Of a DNA stretch of 64,000 nucleotides, positions 22,378-34,295 are shown one piece after another (within the stretch, counting starts at the first letter, position 1; the number at the start of each line of letters is the position of its first letter). Source of the DNA: Saccopteryx bilineata (lineage: Eukaryota > Chordata > Mammalia > Chiroptera > Emballonuridae); the NCBI RefSeq assembly GCF_036850765.1, contig NC_089492.1, positions 204,909,681-204,973,680 of the forward strand, read 5' to 3'. Position numbers and translations under genes: made by a program. The notes below the pieces were generated by a model. It saw nothing but the letters and a program-made list of their open reading frames with translations, had not been told where the DNA came from and did no database searches.

Positions 22378-22717
22378 TTTTTTTTTTTTTTTTTTTTTTT
22401 ACAGAGGCAGAGATAGACAGGGACAGACAGGAACGGAGAGAGATGAGAAGCATGAGAAGCATCAATCATCAGTTTCTCGTTGCGCGTTGCGACTTCTTAG
22501 TTGTTCATTGATTGCTTTCTCACATGTGCCTTGACCGTGGGCCTTCAGCAGACCGAGTAACCCCCTGCTGGAGCCAGCGACCTTGGGTTCAAGCTGGTGA
22601 GCTCCCTGCTCAAGCCAGATGAGCCCGCGCTCAAGCTGGCGACCTCGGGGTCTCGAACCTGGGTCCTTCCGCATCCCAGTCCGACGCTCTATCCACTGCG
22701 CCACCACCTGGTCAGGC
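22378..22717 (-). mobile_element. tRNA-derived SINE (CCTGACC head) in L1-C ORF2
   Basis: The oligo-T at the left is the A tail, and the complement of 'gcctgaccaggtggtggcgc' is at the right end. It is the same family as 19188-19522. The target duplication ttatcactgcttt is at 22365-22377 and 22718-22730. Confidence 0.92.
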
Positions 22718-23712
22718 TTATCACTGCTTTTGCTGCATCCCATAGATTCTGATATGTCGTATTGTCATTTTCATTTGTCTGTATATATCTTTTGATTTCT
22801 GCACTTATTTCTTCTTTGACCCATTTATTTTTTTAAAAGTATGTTGTTTAGTTTTCTCATTTTTGTGGGATTTTTTTCCTCTTTTTTGCAGTTGAATTCT
22901 AGTTTCAAGGCTTTATGATCAGAAAATATGCTTGGTACAACTTTGATTATTCTGAATTTGCTGATGTTGTTTTTGTGGCCCAACATATGGTCAATTCTTG
23001 AGAATGATCCATGTACACTGGAGAAAAATGTATACTCTGTCACTTTGGGATGAAATGTCCTGTAGATGTCTATCATATCCAGGTGCTCTAGTGTTTTGTT
23101 TAAGGCCAATATATCTTTATTGATTCTCTGTTTGGATGACTGATCTCGAGCCATCAGTGGTGTATTGAGGTCTCCAAATATGATTGTATTTTTGTCAGTT
23201 TTTGTTTTAAGGTCAATAAGTAGCTGTCTTATATATTTTGGTGCTCCTTGGTTTGGTGCATATATATTAAGAATTGTTATGTCGTCTTGATTCAGTGTTC
23301 CCTTAATCATTATGAGATGACTATTTTTGTCTCTGAGTACTTTTGCTGTCTTGTAGTCAGCATTATCAGATATGAGTATTGCTACGCCTGCTTTTTTTTT
23401 GGATGTTGTTTGCTTGGAGTATTGTTTTCCAGCCTTTCACTTTGAATTTGTTTGTATTGTTGCTTAGATGAGTTTCTTGTTGGCAGCATACAGTTGGATT
23501 TTCTTTTTTAATCCATTCTGCTACTCTGTGCCTTTATATTGGTGAGTTTAATCTGTTTACATTTAGTGTAATTATTGACACTTGTGGGTTTTCTATTGCC
23601 ATTTTATAGATTGCTTTCTGTTGGTTTCGTGTCTTGTTTGATTCTTGTCTTTTGTTTTTCTATGCTTTGTTTTTGTTTGCTTGTATTCCATACTTCTTTC
23701 CTCTGTTGCTAT

Positions 23713-24068
23713 GGGGTTTTTTTGTATTTTCTGAAGTTGGAAACGGGGAGGCAGTCAGACAGACTCCCTCATGCGCCTGACTGGATCCACCCAGCATGCC
23801 CACAAGGTGGTGATGCTCTGCCCACCCAGCGTGTTGCTCTGTTGCAACCAGAGCCATTCTAGTGGCCATGGAGCCATCCACAATACTCAGGCCAACTTTG
23901 CTCCACTGGAGTCTTGGCTGCGGGAGGGGAAGAGAGAGACAGAGAGGAAGGAGAGAGGGAGGGGTGGAGAAGCAGATGAACACCTATCCTGTATGCCCTG
24001 GCCAGGAATCGAACTCGGGACTTTTGCACACCAGGCCGACACTCTACCACTGAGCCAACTGGCCAGGG
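23713..24068 (-). mobile_element. tRNA-derived SINE (Rhin-1-like) in the L1-C spacer
   Basis: This is the complement of the long GCCCTGGC SINE. It starts with T-rich tail and 'ctgaagttggaaacgggg', and ends at the complement of the tRNA-like head (gagccaactggccagggc). The target duplication ctgttgctat is at 23703-23712 and 24069-24078. It lies in the ORF1-ORF2 spacer of L1-C. Confidence 0.92.
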
Positions 24069-24303
24069 CTGTTGCTATCTTTTTTAAGTCATGTGCTTCT
24101 GTGGTGGTTTTTTTCAAAGTTGGTTACCATTAAGTAATGAAAAGGGTTCCTACCCTGTTCATTGTAGTACACTATCTTGTGAGTACTTCTGCACTCTATC
24201 GTCCTTTGCTACTGTTAATCTCCATCCTCTCCCCCCCCTTTTTTGTTTTTTGTTTTTTTGGTCACATTTTAAATTTGGTTTTATTGTGTTCTTGGTGGAG
24301 CTT

Positions 24304-25293
24304 TTCCTTGTGGTTTTGTTTTGTTTTGTTCTTTGTATCTGGTTGGAGAACCCCCTTTAGTAATTCCTGGAGTGGGGATTTTCTGATGACAAATTTCCTC
24401 ATCTTTTCTGTATCTGTGAATGTTTTTATTTCTCCTTCATATTTGAAGGATAGCTGATGGGTATAGTATTCTTGGCTTAAATTTCCTCTCTTTCAGGACT
24501 TTAATATTGGGGTCCACTCTCTTCTAGCTTGTAGAGTTTCTGTTGAGAAATTCGATGATAATCTAATAGGCCTTTCTTTATATGTTGTATTCTTCTTTTC
24601 CCTGGCTGCCTTGAGAATTTTTTCTTTGTTGTTGGTTTGTGCCAATTTTATTATGATGTGCCTTGGAGTAGGTTTGTTGGGGTTAAGAAAACTCGGTGTT
24701 CTTCTTCGCTTCTTGAATTTGAGGCTTTAGTTCTTTCCACAAGCTTGGGAAGTTCTCATCTATTATTTGTTTGAATATGTTCTCCATTCCATTTTCTCTC
24801 CTCCCTCTGATATACCTATTATTCTTATGTTAGTCTTTTTTATGGAGGCAGACAATTCCTGAAGGGCTTTCTCATTTTTGTTTGTTAATTTTTAAGTCTC
24901 TTTTTTCTTCTCTCTGTTGTGCCTCAAGTTGCTTGTCTTCTATTTCACTAATCCTACCTTCTATCTGGCCTGTTCTATTAGATAAGCTTGTTACCCCATT
25001 ATTCAGCTCATGAATTAAGCTTTTCATCTCTGTTTGATTTGTTTTTATAGTTTCAATTTCCTTGGTGACATATTCTTGGTGTTTGTTGAGTTGTTTTCTG
25101 AGCAACTTGCCTTTCTGTATTTTTTTTTATATCTCTGAGTATTTTTAGGATTTCTATTTTAAATTCTCTGTCATTTAGCTCCAAGGTTTCCAATATATTA
25201 AATTTTTTTCTCCATAGATTTTTCCTCATTTATCTATGCTACTTCTCTGTCTTTTGTATCCATGATATTCAATTTTCTTTTCCTTAATGACAT
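24304..25293 (-). pseudogene. L1-C ORF1 (degenerate)
   Basis: The minus-strand ORF1 relic has its start Met at 25293 (MPL-type) or 25263 (MDTK-type). The coiled-coil block is readable at 24872-25105 (MLRKQLNKHQEYVTKEIETI, SEIEDKQLEAQQ). C-terminal domain pieces (the complement of atcagatttctcagc and aagctagaagagagtgg) run to about 24304. Several frameshifts are present, and the usual stop after CACAAG is mutated to GAA. Confidence 0.88.
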
Positions 25294-27634
25294 CTTAGGG
25301 TGGTTTTGTTGATAGTACTAATGAGAATTAATAAAGAATAAAAAGCTAAAAATAATTATTTCCCTTTTTTTCCCTCTCCTCTTTTATCCCCTCCTTCTTG
25401 AGAAAAAATTGTGGGGAACTGTGAATTATATTCTGCTAAACTGAACAAAAATTACCTATAATGAAGGGCCTGAGTTGGGGAGAAGTGATAAAGGGGCAAA
25501 AAAGGGGTATGTACCCACAAAATGCAAAAAAGGAAAAAATTTGGGTCAAGAATAAAATGATTTGCTCTTAGGTGATGTTTGACTAAGAAATATAATGAGA
25601 GGAATAAGAGGGAAACAGGATAAAGGAAAAAAAATAAAATAAAAATTTACTATTGTATTTAGTGTAGCAAAAACTAGATAAAATAAAGAACCAGGGTTGG
25701 GAGCACTGCTAGTGAGTTAAAAAAAAGTAAAGTAAAAAACACCCAAAGCACCACAAAGAAAAATTTGAGTCCCAAATAAAATAATTTGTTTGTGATTGAG
25801 GATTGAATGAGAGGAAAAGTAAAGGAGAAAAGAAGAAACTAATATAGAGGGAGAAAAACAGAAAGAGGAAAACACAAAAAGAAGAAAAGAGAAAAAAGAA
25901 CAAAAGGAGAGAGAGAAAGAGTTAAGGGTTTTGGAGTGCAACCCTCAAAGGGAGAAAGGAAGAAGAAAGAAAAGATAATGGGAGATGTAACACTTATGGG
26001 TAGTGTAGTTCAAGGAGAGGAAAGAGTAAAACCTGCAGAGAATAAAATGACCAAATTGGAAGAGGAAGAAAATAATCCAGACAAGAAGATAAGAGAAACA
26101 AGCGAACAAATATAACAAAATGGGATATGTTATAAAGTCTGTGGATTATTCTTGAATTTGAGAGGTTATCTTCTTGGTTTTTCTTTTCTCTCCCTCTTCC
26201 TGGTCAGTGACTCTGTACCCCGGGTTCTGCCCCTGTGGCATGCTTAGGTAGGGGTTTGCAGTTGATAAGTCTTTATAGCAATGTCATATATTAGGCTTCA
26301 GTCTTGTTGGCAGTCGAGGCTCATTAGCATTTGTAGGCTTCGACAATGAGAGGGTTCGTTTTCCCAGAGCCTCTCTCCTAGTCTTTCCTTCCTGAATTAG
26401 TAGCCTGATGATCCAGCTATGGGGTTGCTGCTGCCTCTGCCTGGAGAGTAAGAGGCTCAAAGAGCTGGCAAATCCCTACTCTATTTCTACTCAGCGCAGG
26501 GCTCTGGGTAAGGCTCAATCAGTCAGAGCTGCTAGCGTAATCAGGTGGGGCTGGGAGCCACTTATTTTCAAAGTGCCTTTCTATGCACCTCTAGGCATGT
26601 TCCGAATGCCTCAGCACTCTGTGGGACCACTTTCCCCAGGCTTTTGGCACTTTGTAACCTGTTTTGGCTGGGTAGAAGATGCCCTAGTCGCTGTTTGCAA
26701 AGCAGGAGGACTGACAAGCTGCTAATTCCCCTTTTTAACATATAGCCCTGAGTATGAAAGCTCTGGCAATCAGAGGTTGCCCCCACCCCTACGTGCATAG
26801 CATAACAAGAGGCACTAAAAAATATCACGCCTCTTATCTTAGATCACTGACCTGAGAGAGATCTTGTCAGTTAGGGTCGCGTAGGTCAGTCGGGAGGTGA
26901 GCAGACTGTGGGTTTAGCTAATTGTTCATGGGTCTGTTAGCTTGTAGGGCTGGGTGAGGTGCCCCACTCGCCCAGAAAAGTTGGAGTGTAGGGAATCTCG
27001 CTTTTGCACGCCGCTCTTCAGGGCACAGGGGTGACACTGAGACTCCGGTTTCAGCCCACGCAAAGGCCTCTGACTCTGCCCCTGCCCCTCTGTCCGGGAA
27101 CATGGGCACCCACTCCCGGGGCACTTGGAGGAATCTCTCGCCCACTATCCATGCTTGCCGACCAGGATATCAGGCTGGCCACCTCTCACTCTGGGTGATC
27201 GGGGCTGGTGGCTGCCGCACTTGCCTTTCTTTGTCTGGGTTTGGCACGAGCGTTAGCTTGTGTTGACTGGGTTGCCACAAGCACAGTTTTTCCTCGGCTT
27301 GGATGTCCATGCCACAGCCTGGTTCGGACGTTTGTGCCGCAGTCTGGTTCTATTCACACTCTATGCCTGCCTTAGTTCCTATTCTCTCAGTTCCCAGCGA
27401 AAGCAGCCCTTATTTAGGTAATGAGGAAGGCAGAGTGTTCCTTTCTCTGTCTTTTCCTTCGGGGTTGATTATATATTTAGTCAATTTTTTGCTTGATTGT
27501 ACCTTTGCACTCAGTGCGGGACTTCTGGAGGCTCCAAGGATAGATTTTTCTGTCTCTGGTTGAAGATCTTGGTGAAATTTTGGGGAGATTTACCAGTATC
27601 ACTCCTTATGGCACCACTTCTGTGACATCACTCC
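25294..27634 (-). promoter_or_regulatory. L1-C 5' UTR, variant with one monomer and a private segment
   Basis: Reading from 27634 leftwards, the first ~440 bp match L1-A and L1-B. One monomer starts at the complement of 'tcctggtcggc' near 27165 and runs to about 26950. Then come roughly 390 bp (26552-26945) found in neither L1-A nor L1-B. The shared 'cctgattacgctagcagctc' region follows, then a tract that is pyrimidine-rich on the element's strand (seen as purine-rich on the + strand at 25370-26100). Confidence 0.75.
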
Positions 27635-27747
27635 AAAATTTCTTCAAAAAATATTAGCACACTAAATCCAGCAACACATAAAATAGGTTACACACCATGA
27701 CCAAATAGAACTTATCCAAGATAAGATTAGTTTAAGATTTAAATTTT

Positions 27748-28065
27748 GCCCTGGCTCATGGCTCAGTGGATAGAGCACTGGTTTGGTGTATGGATGTCCT
27801 GGGTTTAATTCCCAGTCAGGGCACACAGGAGAAGCAACCATCTGCTTCTCCCTCCCCTCTCTCTTCCTCTCCTGCAGCCAGTGGCTCAGTTGATTCAAGC
27901 ATGGCATTGGGCACTGAGGATAGCTCCATTGGAGTGCATCAGTCTCAGGTGCTAAAAATAGCTTGGTACTTGAGCATCAGCTCTAGATGGGGTTGCCAGG
28001 TGGATCCTGGTCAGGGCATATGTGGGAGTCTGCCTCAATATCTACCCTCCTGTTATAAAAAAAAT
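27748..28065 (+). mobile_element. tRNA-derived SINE (GCCCTGGC head), diverged
   Basis: Starts gccctggctcatggctcag with a tRNA-like 'gggtttaattcccagtcagg', and has the Rhin-1-like body (gagaagcaaccatctgc, 'ggtgctaaaaatagcttgg') and an A-rich tail near 28060. It is older than the SINEs inside L1-C. Confidence 0.82.
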
Positions 28066-28662
28066 CAATTAATGTAACATACCATATCAATAAAATAAAG
28101 CACATAAAAACATATGGTTGCTTAAATTAACACATAAAAAGCACTTTAAAAGTAGGTTTTTCAAAAAGTAGTGCTGGAACAATTGAATATCTATATGTAA
28201 GGAAATAACTTTGATGTTTTTGAAGAAGAAGCATGAAAATGAAGAGAAAGAGAGCTGAGACCTTTACCTCACACTATACACCAAAATTAATTTAAATGGA
28301 TTGTAGATGTAAAATTAGTTGAAACTAAAACTTCTTGAAGAAAATAAAAAAACTAATGTTTGCAACCTTAGTATAGGCAAAATATAAATATAACACAAAA
28401 TATAAATATAACACAAAAGCAAAATCTATTTAAGAAAAAAATAGGTATGTTAGACCTCATCAAAAGTGAAAATGTTTGCTCCTCAACAGACACTGTTAAT
28501 AAAATGAAAAAAATCAAAACACACATAGGCAGATATTTATAAATGCTATAGCGATAAAAGACATTTCATTCAGACTATATAGAGAATTCTAACAACTCAG
28601 TAAAAAAAATTTTTTTTTAATGGTTATAAGATTTAAACAGACATTTTGCTGAAGATATATGG

Positions 28663-28975
28663 AAACAGACTCATAAATACAGAGAACAAACTGATGGTTG
28701 CCAAAGAGGAGGGAGTTGAAGGCTGGGTGAAAAAAGTGAAGGGATTAATAAGTGCAAATTGGTAGTTACAAAATAGTTACAGGATATAAGATTCAGTGTA
28801 AGGAATATAGTCAATAATATTGTAATAACTATGCATGGTGCCAGATGGATACTAAACATAACAAAGGAATCACTTTGTAAATTATATAAATGTCTAACCA
28901 CTATATTGTATACCTGAAACTAATATAAAATAATATTGAACATCAACTGTAATTTTAAAATATTTTTTTAAAAAA
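28663..28975 (+). mobile_element. 5'-truncated L1 3' end, 313 bp, nested in old L1
   Basis: It begins 'aaacagactcataaatacag' and ends 'aactaatataaaataatatt' plus an A-rich tail, a common old L1 3' end. The target duplication gaagatatatgg is at 28651-28662 and 28976-28987, exact. Confidence 0.8.
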
Positions 28976-29222
28976 GAAGATATATGGATGGATAATAAGC
29001 ACATGGAAATATGCTGAACATCCCTAACCATTAGACAAATACAAATTAAAACCACAGTGAGATATCATCACACATCTATTAGAATTGCTGCAGTCAGAAG
29101 TATAACAATGCCAAACATTAGCAAGCATGTGATGAAATTGGAGCCTTCATAACATTGTTGCTGGGTATAAAAATGGTGCAACCACTTTGGAAAATATTTT
29201 GGAAGTTGTTTTCTGTGTTTTT

Positions 29223-29410
29223 TTAAAAAAAATTTAAATGTTTATTTTATTGACTTTAGAGAGAGAGGAAAGGAGGGAGAGAGGGAAAGAGAGAGACAGG
29301 AACTTCAATCTGTCCCTATGTGTGCCCTGATGGGCTAGGGGGGTGGTATCAAACTGGGGACCTCTGCACTTCAGGATGATGCTCTAACCAACTGAGCCAT
29401 CCAACCAGGG
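29223..29410 (-). mobile_element. Short old tRNA-derived SINE (Ves-like)
   Basis: It has a T-rich left end, a gagagagagg tract, and the complement of a tRNA head at the right ('aaccaactgagccatccaac' then cagggc). The target duplication ctgtgttttt is at 29213-29222 and 29411-29420. Confidence 0.78.
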
Positions 29411-29692
29411 CTGTGTTTTTATCATTTTATTTCTTAAGTTAAAAAATAAATGTATCTTATGACCCAGCAATTCCATTCTTAGGCATTAACAAAAAATAAA
29501 TCAAAATGAATGTGCACACAAAGCCTTCCACACAAATGTTCATAGTAACATTATTTATAATAGGCAAACACTAGAAACAACCCAAATGTCCATCAATTGG
29601 TGAATGGATAAACAAAATGTGCTATAGCCATAGAATCAAATACTACTCAGTAATATAAATGAATGAACTACTGTTAAATGTAATAACATTCC

Positions 29693-29732
29693 CTTTGTTT
29701 CTCTCTTCCTCTCTCTCTAAAATCAATAAAAT
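29693..29732 (+). repeat. SINE 3'-tail fragment
   Basis: 'tttctctcttcctctctctc' followed by taaaatcaataaaa is the usual Ves-type SINE tail. It is flanked by aatgtaataacat and aatgtagtaacat, suggesting a tiny 5'-truncated insertion in the L1 3' UTR. Confidence 0.5.
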
Positions 29733-30090
29733 ACAAAATAAATGTAGTAACATAGATTGATCTCATAAACGTTATGCTAAATAACAACAGCCAGACACAC
29801 ACACACAAAAAAAATGTGTTTGATTCTGTTTATGCAAAATGTTTAGTAATGGCAAGAGAGATAGGAAGCAGATCAGTGGCTGCCTACACAGCTCAAGGTA
29901 GAAACAGGGATTGACCTCAAACAGGTATGTGGTTAGTTTTGGGGGAAGAAGAAATTGTTAAAAAAAAAAAAAAAACTGTGATCATCATGATGGCTGTACA
30001 ACTGTATATATTTACTAAAATCATCAAATTATAACAACTACAATGAATAAATTTTATGGTTTATAAATTATATCTCAATAATCTGGAAAG

Positions 30091-30438
30091 ATGAAAAGTT
30101 CATCTCTGTTAGAATGACAATACCTTCTAACAAGAGAAATAAATATTGTTTCAGTATGTAAGGAAGAGATCTCTAATAGTCACATTTGTCTGAGAATGAA
30201 ATGAGCTGCTTTGGAAATTCCCCATCATTAAAGATATGCCAGCATGGGCTAGCTAGCCAACCATACAACAGGAATATAACCACAATGGTGATTCAGACAG
30301 AATTATTTAAACCAAAACAGATTTAAGATCTCTTGCAAATTTTATATTCTAAAATATTTGAATCTAGTATTTGCAACTCAAATCTCTCATTTATTGCTGA
30401 CAATTATTAAAACTCTGTAAAACTCCACTATTTAGACT
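30091..30438. other. Unassigned sequence
   Basis: I recognise no repeat, exon or structured element. Confidence 0.4.
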
Positions 30439-30800
30439 GCCTGGTGGTGGTGGCACAGTGAACAGAGTGTCGACCTGGGACACTGAGGTCCCTGGTTCGA
30501 AAACCCAAGGTAGCCAGCTTAAGCATGAGCTTGTCAACTTGAGTGCAGGGCCACTGGCTTGAGCATGGATCATTGACATGATCCCAAGGTTGCTGGTTTG
30601 AAGCCCAAGGTCACTGGATTGAGCCCAATGTCACTAGATTGAGCAAAGGGTCACTGGCTTGAGCCCCCTGGTCAAGGCATATATGAAAAGCAAACAATGA
30701 ACAACTAAAGTGAAGCAACTAGGAGTTGATGCGTCTCCTCTCTCTCTTCCTTCTCTTTCTCTCTTCTTCTCCAATTAAAAATTTTTAAAATTTATCTAAA
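30439..30800 (+). mobile_element. tRNA-derived SINE (CCTGACC-type), diverged
   Basis: The head 'gcctggtggtggtggcacag' and 'ccctggttcgaaaaccc' are followed by several 'tcactggcttgagc' repeats, a CT-rich tract and an A/T-rich tail. Flanks ccactattta and ccattattta are a probable diverged target duplication. Confidence 0.82.
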
Positions 30801-31119
30801 TGAATAAATAAAATTCCATTATTTAAATAATGTCTTGGTTAGGCAGGTGTTCTACCAATTTGTTGGTTTTTGTACATGCCCAAGGACTGGGCAATCCCTT
30901 CATAGTCGGGGCAGAATTAGAAGCAGATTCAACCCCTGGGTTCCAGCAATTAGGTGTGATTCAGCCCACTTTTTTCTATTCTTTTAATGATAGTTTCTTA
31001 TTGTGCTTTCCTTTCATCTCTTTTTTACATGTTTGTTTGTGAGTATATACATGGATGTGTATAATGATAAAATTTATTACGATTATTTAGGACATCAAGC
31101 AGCACAGAATTTTTCTTTT
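30801..31119. other. Unassigned sequence
   Basis: I see nothing recognisable apart from the SINE tail at its left edge and a T-rich stretch at its right edge that belongs to an old SINE. Confidence 0.4.
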
Positions 31120-31134
31120 AATTTTATTGATTGA

Positions 31135-31531
31135 GCCCTGGCTGGTTGGCTCAGTGGTATAGCGTCGGCCTGGCGTGCAGACGTCCTGGGTTCGATTCCT
31201 GGCCAGGGCACACAGGAGAGGCGCCCATCTGCTTCTCCACCCCTCCCCCTCTCCTTCCTCTCTGTCTCTCTCTTCCCCTCCCGCAGCCGAGGATCCACTG
31301 GAGCAAAGATGGCCCGGGTGCTGGGGATGGCTCCTCAGCCTCTGCCCCAGGCGCTAGAGTGGCTCTGGTCGCAACAGAGCGATGCCCCGAAGGGGCAGAG
31401 CATCGCCCCCTGGTGGGCAGAGCGTTGCCCCTGGTGGGCGTGCCGGTGGATCCCGGTCGGGCGCATGCGGGAGTCGGTCTGACCGTCTCTTCCCATTTCT
31501 GGCTTCAGAAAAATACAGGAAAAAAAAAAAA
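31135..31531 (+). mobile_element. tRNA-derived SINE (Rhin-1-like), full length
   Basis: The head 'gccctggctggttggctcag' carries an A box and 'gggttcgattcctgg' a B box. The body is complete to 'cttcagaaaaatacagg' plus an A tail. The 15-bp target duplication aattttattgattga is at 31120-31134, and its 3' copy is at 34952-34966, displaced because L1-D later inserted at the tail. Confidence 0.9.
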
Positions 31532-31543
31532 AGAAGTATAAAT
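31532..31543. repeat. Target-site duplication of L1-D (copy next to its A tail)
   Basis: AGAAGTATAAAT recurs exactly at 34943-34954 on the other side of L1-D. Confidence 0.9.
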
Positions 31544-31553
31544 CTTTTTTTTT

Positions 31554-33968
31554 CTTACAAGAAATATTTTTCCATCTCATTTTGTCTTTTTCTATTTCTC
31601 TTAGCAATGCCTTGTAGTTTTCTTTATATAGGTCCTTTACATTCTTTGTTATGTTTATTCCTAGGTGTTTTATTTTTTTTGTTGCAATCATGAAGGGGAT
31701 TATTTTTTTTAGTTCATTTTCTAATATTTCATTGTTGGCATATAGAAAGGCTATGGACTTTTGTATGTTAATTTTGTATCCTGCGACCTTACTGTATTGG
31801 TTTATTGTTTCTAGTAATCTTTTTGTGGAGTCCTTTGGGTTTTCGATGTATAGGATCATATCATCAGCAAAAAGTGATACCTTTACTTCTTCTTTTCCGA
31901 TATGGATGCCTTTTATTTCTTTGTCTTGTCTGATTGCTCTGGCCAGAACTTCTAGCACCACGTTAAATAAGAGTGGAGAGAGTGGACACCCCTGTCGTGT
32001 TCCTGATTTAAGGTGGAAAGTCCTCAGTTTTACGCCATTTAATATGATGTTGGCTGATGGTTTATTATATATGGTCTTTATCATGTTGAGATATTTTCCT
32101 TTTATACCCATTTTGTTGAGAGTCTTAAACATAAAATTGTGTTGTATTTTATCGAAAGCCTTTTCTGCGTCTATTGATAAGATCATGTGGTTTTTGTTCT
32201 TTGTTTTGTTGATATGGTGTATTACGTTAACCGTTTTACATATGTTGAACCATCCTTGAGATTCTGGGATGAATCCCACTTGATCATGATGTATAATTTT
32301 TTTAATATGTTGTTGTATTCGATTTGCCAGTATTTTGTTTAGTATTTTAGCATCTGTATTCATTAGAGATATTGGTCTGTAGTTTTCTTTTTTTGTGCCA
32401 TCCTTGCCTGGTTTTGGTATGAGGGTTATGTTGGGCTCATAAAATGAGTTTGGAAGTATTGCTTCTTCTTCAATTTTTTGGAAGACTTTGAGTAGAATAG
32501 GAACCAAGTCTTCTTTGAATGTTTGATAGAATTCACTAGTATAACTGTCTGGGCCTGGACTTTTATTTTTGGGGAGGTTTTTAATAGTTTTTTCTATTTC
32601 CTCCCTGCTGATTGGTCTGTTTAGGATTTCTGCTTCTTCATGACTCAGTTTAGGAAGGTTGTATTGTTCTAGGAATTTATCCATTTCTTCTAGATTGTTG
32701 TATTTGGTGGCATATAGTTTTTCATAGTATTCTACAATAATTCTTTGTATATCTATGATGTCTGTGGTGATTTCTCCTCTTTCATTTTGGATTTTATTTA
32801 TTTGAGTCCTGTGTCTTTTTTCCTTGGTTAGTCTTGCCAAGGGTTTGTCAATTTTGTTGATCTTTTCAAAGAACCAGCTCCTTGTTTTATTGATTTTTTC
32901 TATAGTTTTTTTGTTCTCTATTTCGTTTATTTCTGCTCTGATTTTTATTATTTCCATTCTTCGGCTGGTTTTGGGTTGTCTTTGTTCTTCTTTTTCTAGT
33001 TCCTTAAGGTGTGAAGTTAAGTGGTTTACTTCGGCTCTCTCTTGTTTGTTCATATAGGCCTGAAGTGATATGAACTTTCCTCTTATTACTGCTTTTGCTG
33101 CATCCCAGAGATTCTGATATCTCGTATTTTCATTTTCATTTGTCTGTATATATCTTTTGATCTCTGCGCTTATTTCTTCTTTGACCCATTCATTTTTTAG
33201 AAGTATGTTGTTTAGTGTCCACAATTTTATGGGTTTTTCCCCCCTCGTTTTTACAGTTGAATTCTAGTTTTAAGGCTTTATGATCAGAGAATATGCTTGG
33301 CACAATTTTAATTTTTCTAAATTTGTTGATATTGCCTTTGTGGCCCAACATATGGTCAATTCTTGAGAATGTTCCATGTACACTAGAGAAAAATGTATAC
33401 TCTGTCGCTTTGGGATGAAGTGTCTTGTAGATGTCTATCATATCCAGGTGTTCTAGTATTTCGTTTAAGGCCACTATATCTTTATTGATTCTCTGTTTGG
33501 ATGACCGATCTAGAGTTGTCAGCGGTGTATTGAGGTCTCCAAGTATGATTGTATTTTTGTAAGTTTTTGTTTTAAGGTCAATAAGTAGCTGTCTTATATA
33601 TTTTGGTGCTCCTTGGTTTGGTGCATATATATTAAGGATTGTTATGTCTTCTTGATTCAGTGTCCCCTTAATCATTATGAAATGACCATTTTTGTCTCTA
33701 AGTACTTTTTCTGTCTTGTAGTCAGCATTATTAGATATGAGTATTGCTACGCCTGCTTTTTTTGGGTGTTGTTTGCTTGGAGTATTGTTTTCCAGCCTTT
33801 CACTTTGAATTTGTTTTTATCCTTGTTGCTTAGATGAGTTTCTTGTAGGCAGCATACAGTTGGATTTTCTTTTTTAATCCATTCTGCTATTCTGTGTCTT
33901 TTTATTGGTAAGTTTAATCCATTTACATTTAGTGTAATTATTGACACTTGTGGGTTCCCTATTGCCAT
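31554..33968 (-). pseudogene. L1-D ORF2 (3'-truncated, two frameshifts)
   Basis: Starts [17 protein letters not shown] at 33968. A frame change near 33750 (after KKQA, in a T/A homopolymer) and another near 33200-33230 offset each other. From 33224 leftwards the frame is open through the whole RT core ([49 protein letters not shown]) to RWKNIS. The C-terminal domain and cysteine knuckle are missing. The open frame then runs on by chance through the tail into the antisense SINE. Confidence 0.92.
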
Positions 33969-34295
33969 TTTATAAATTGCTTTCTGTTAGTTTTGTATCT
34001 TGTTTGATTCCTTTTTTTTTGTTTTTCTATCATTTGTTTTTGTTTGTTTGTATTCCATACTTCTTTCCTCTGTTGCTACCTTTTTTAAGTCAAGTGTTTT
34101 TGTGGTGGTTTTTTCAAGGGTGGTTACCATTAAGTAATGAAAAGGGTACCTACCATATTCATTGTAGTACCCTTTCTTATGAGTATTTCTGCGCTTCATC
34201 GTCCTTTGCTACTGTTAATCTTCATCCTTTCTCCCCTTTTTTTTCTTTTGTTGTCACAGTTTAAGTTTGGTTTTATTGTTTTCTTGGTGGAGCTG

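Larger units (their letters stand above)
19094..23602 (-). pseudogene. L1-C ORF2 (degenerate, with two SINE insertions)
   Basis: On the minus strand ORF2 starts at ATG 23602 and ends at TAA 19094-19096. Readable blocks are the endonuclease at 22825-23310 ([19 protein letters not shown]), the fingers/palm of RT at 21249-21977 ([23 protein letters not shown]), and RT plus C-terminal parts at 20227-21258 ([12 protein letters not shown] intact). Frames differ between blocks. SINEs at 19188-19522 and 22378-22717 interrupt it. A (TTG)n expansion at 20957-20980 adds Thr codons ([11 protein letters not shown]). It is non-functional. Confidence 0.92.
18872..27634 (-). mobile_element. L1-C: full-length, decayed L1 LINE (minus strand)
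   Basis: The 3' end lies at about 18872 (complement of the L1 3' UTR 'ttgatgtcacc' end) and the 5' end at about 27634 (complement of ggagtgatgtcacagaag). In between, on the minus strand, are the 5' UTR, ORF1, spacer and ORF2, all broken. Three SINEs were inserted later. Flanking repeats are agaatttctt (18862-18871) and aaaatttctt (27635-27644), a diverged target duplication in an old L1 ORF2. Confidence 0.93.
27635..30090 (+). repeat. Old L1 ORF2 and 3' end, second part (host of L1-C)
   Basis: This resumes the L1 ORF2 of 18270-18862 ('tattagcacactaaatccag', 'ttacacaccatgaccaaat'). It carries through 'ttagacctcatcaaaagtg' and 'aaacaacccaaatgtccatc' to a 3' UTR ending near 30090 ('atatctcaataatctgg'). 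It is heavily diverged and carries further insertions at 27748, 28663, 29223 and 29693. Confidence 0.8.

Noticed and set aside
31335..33224. A 629-codon minus-strand frame running from L1 RT into an antisense SINE
   Set aside because: The junction is the L1-D A tail and the SINE complement; the fusion is an accident of an open SINE frame, with no start or signal of its own.
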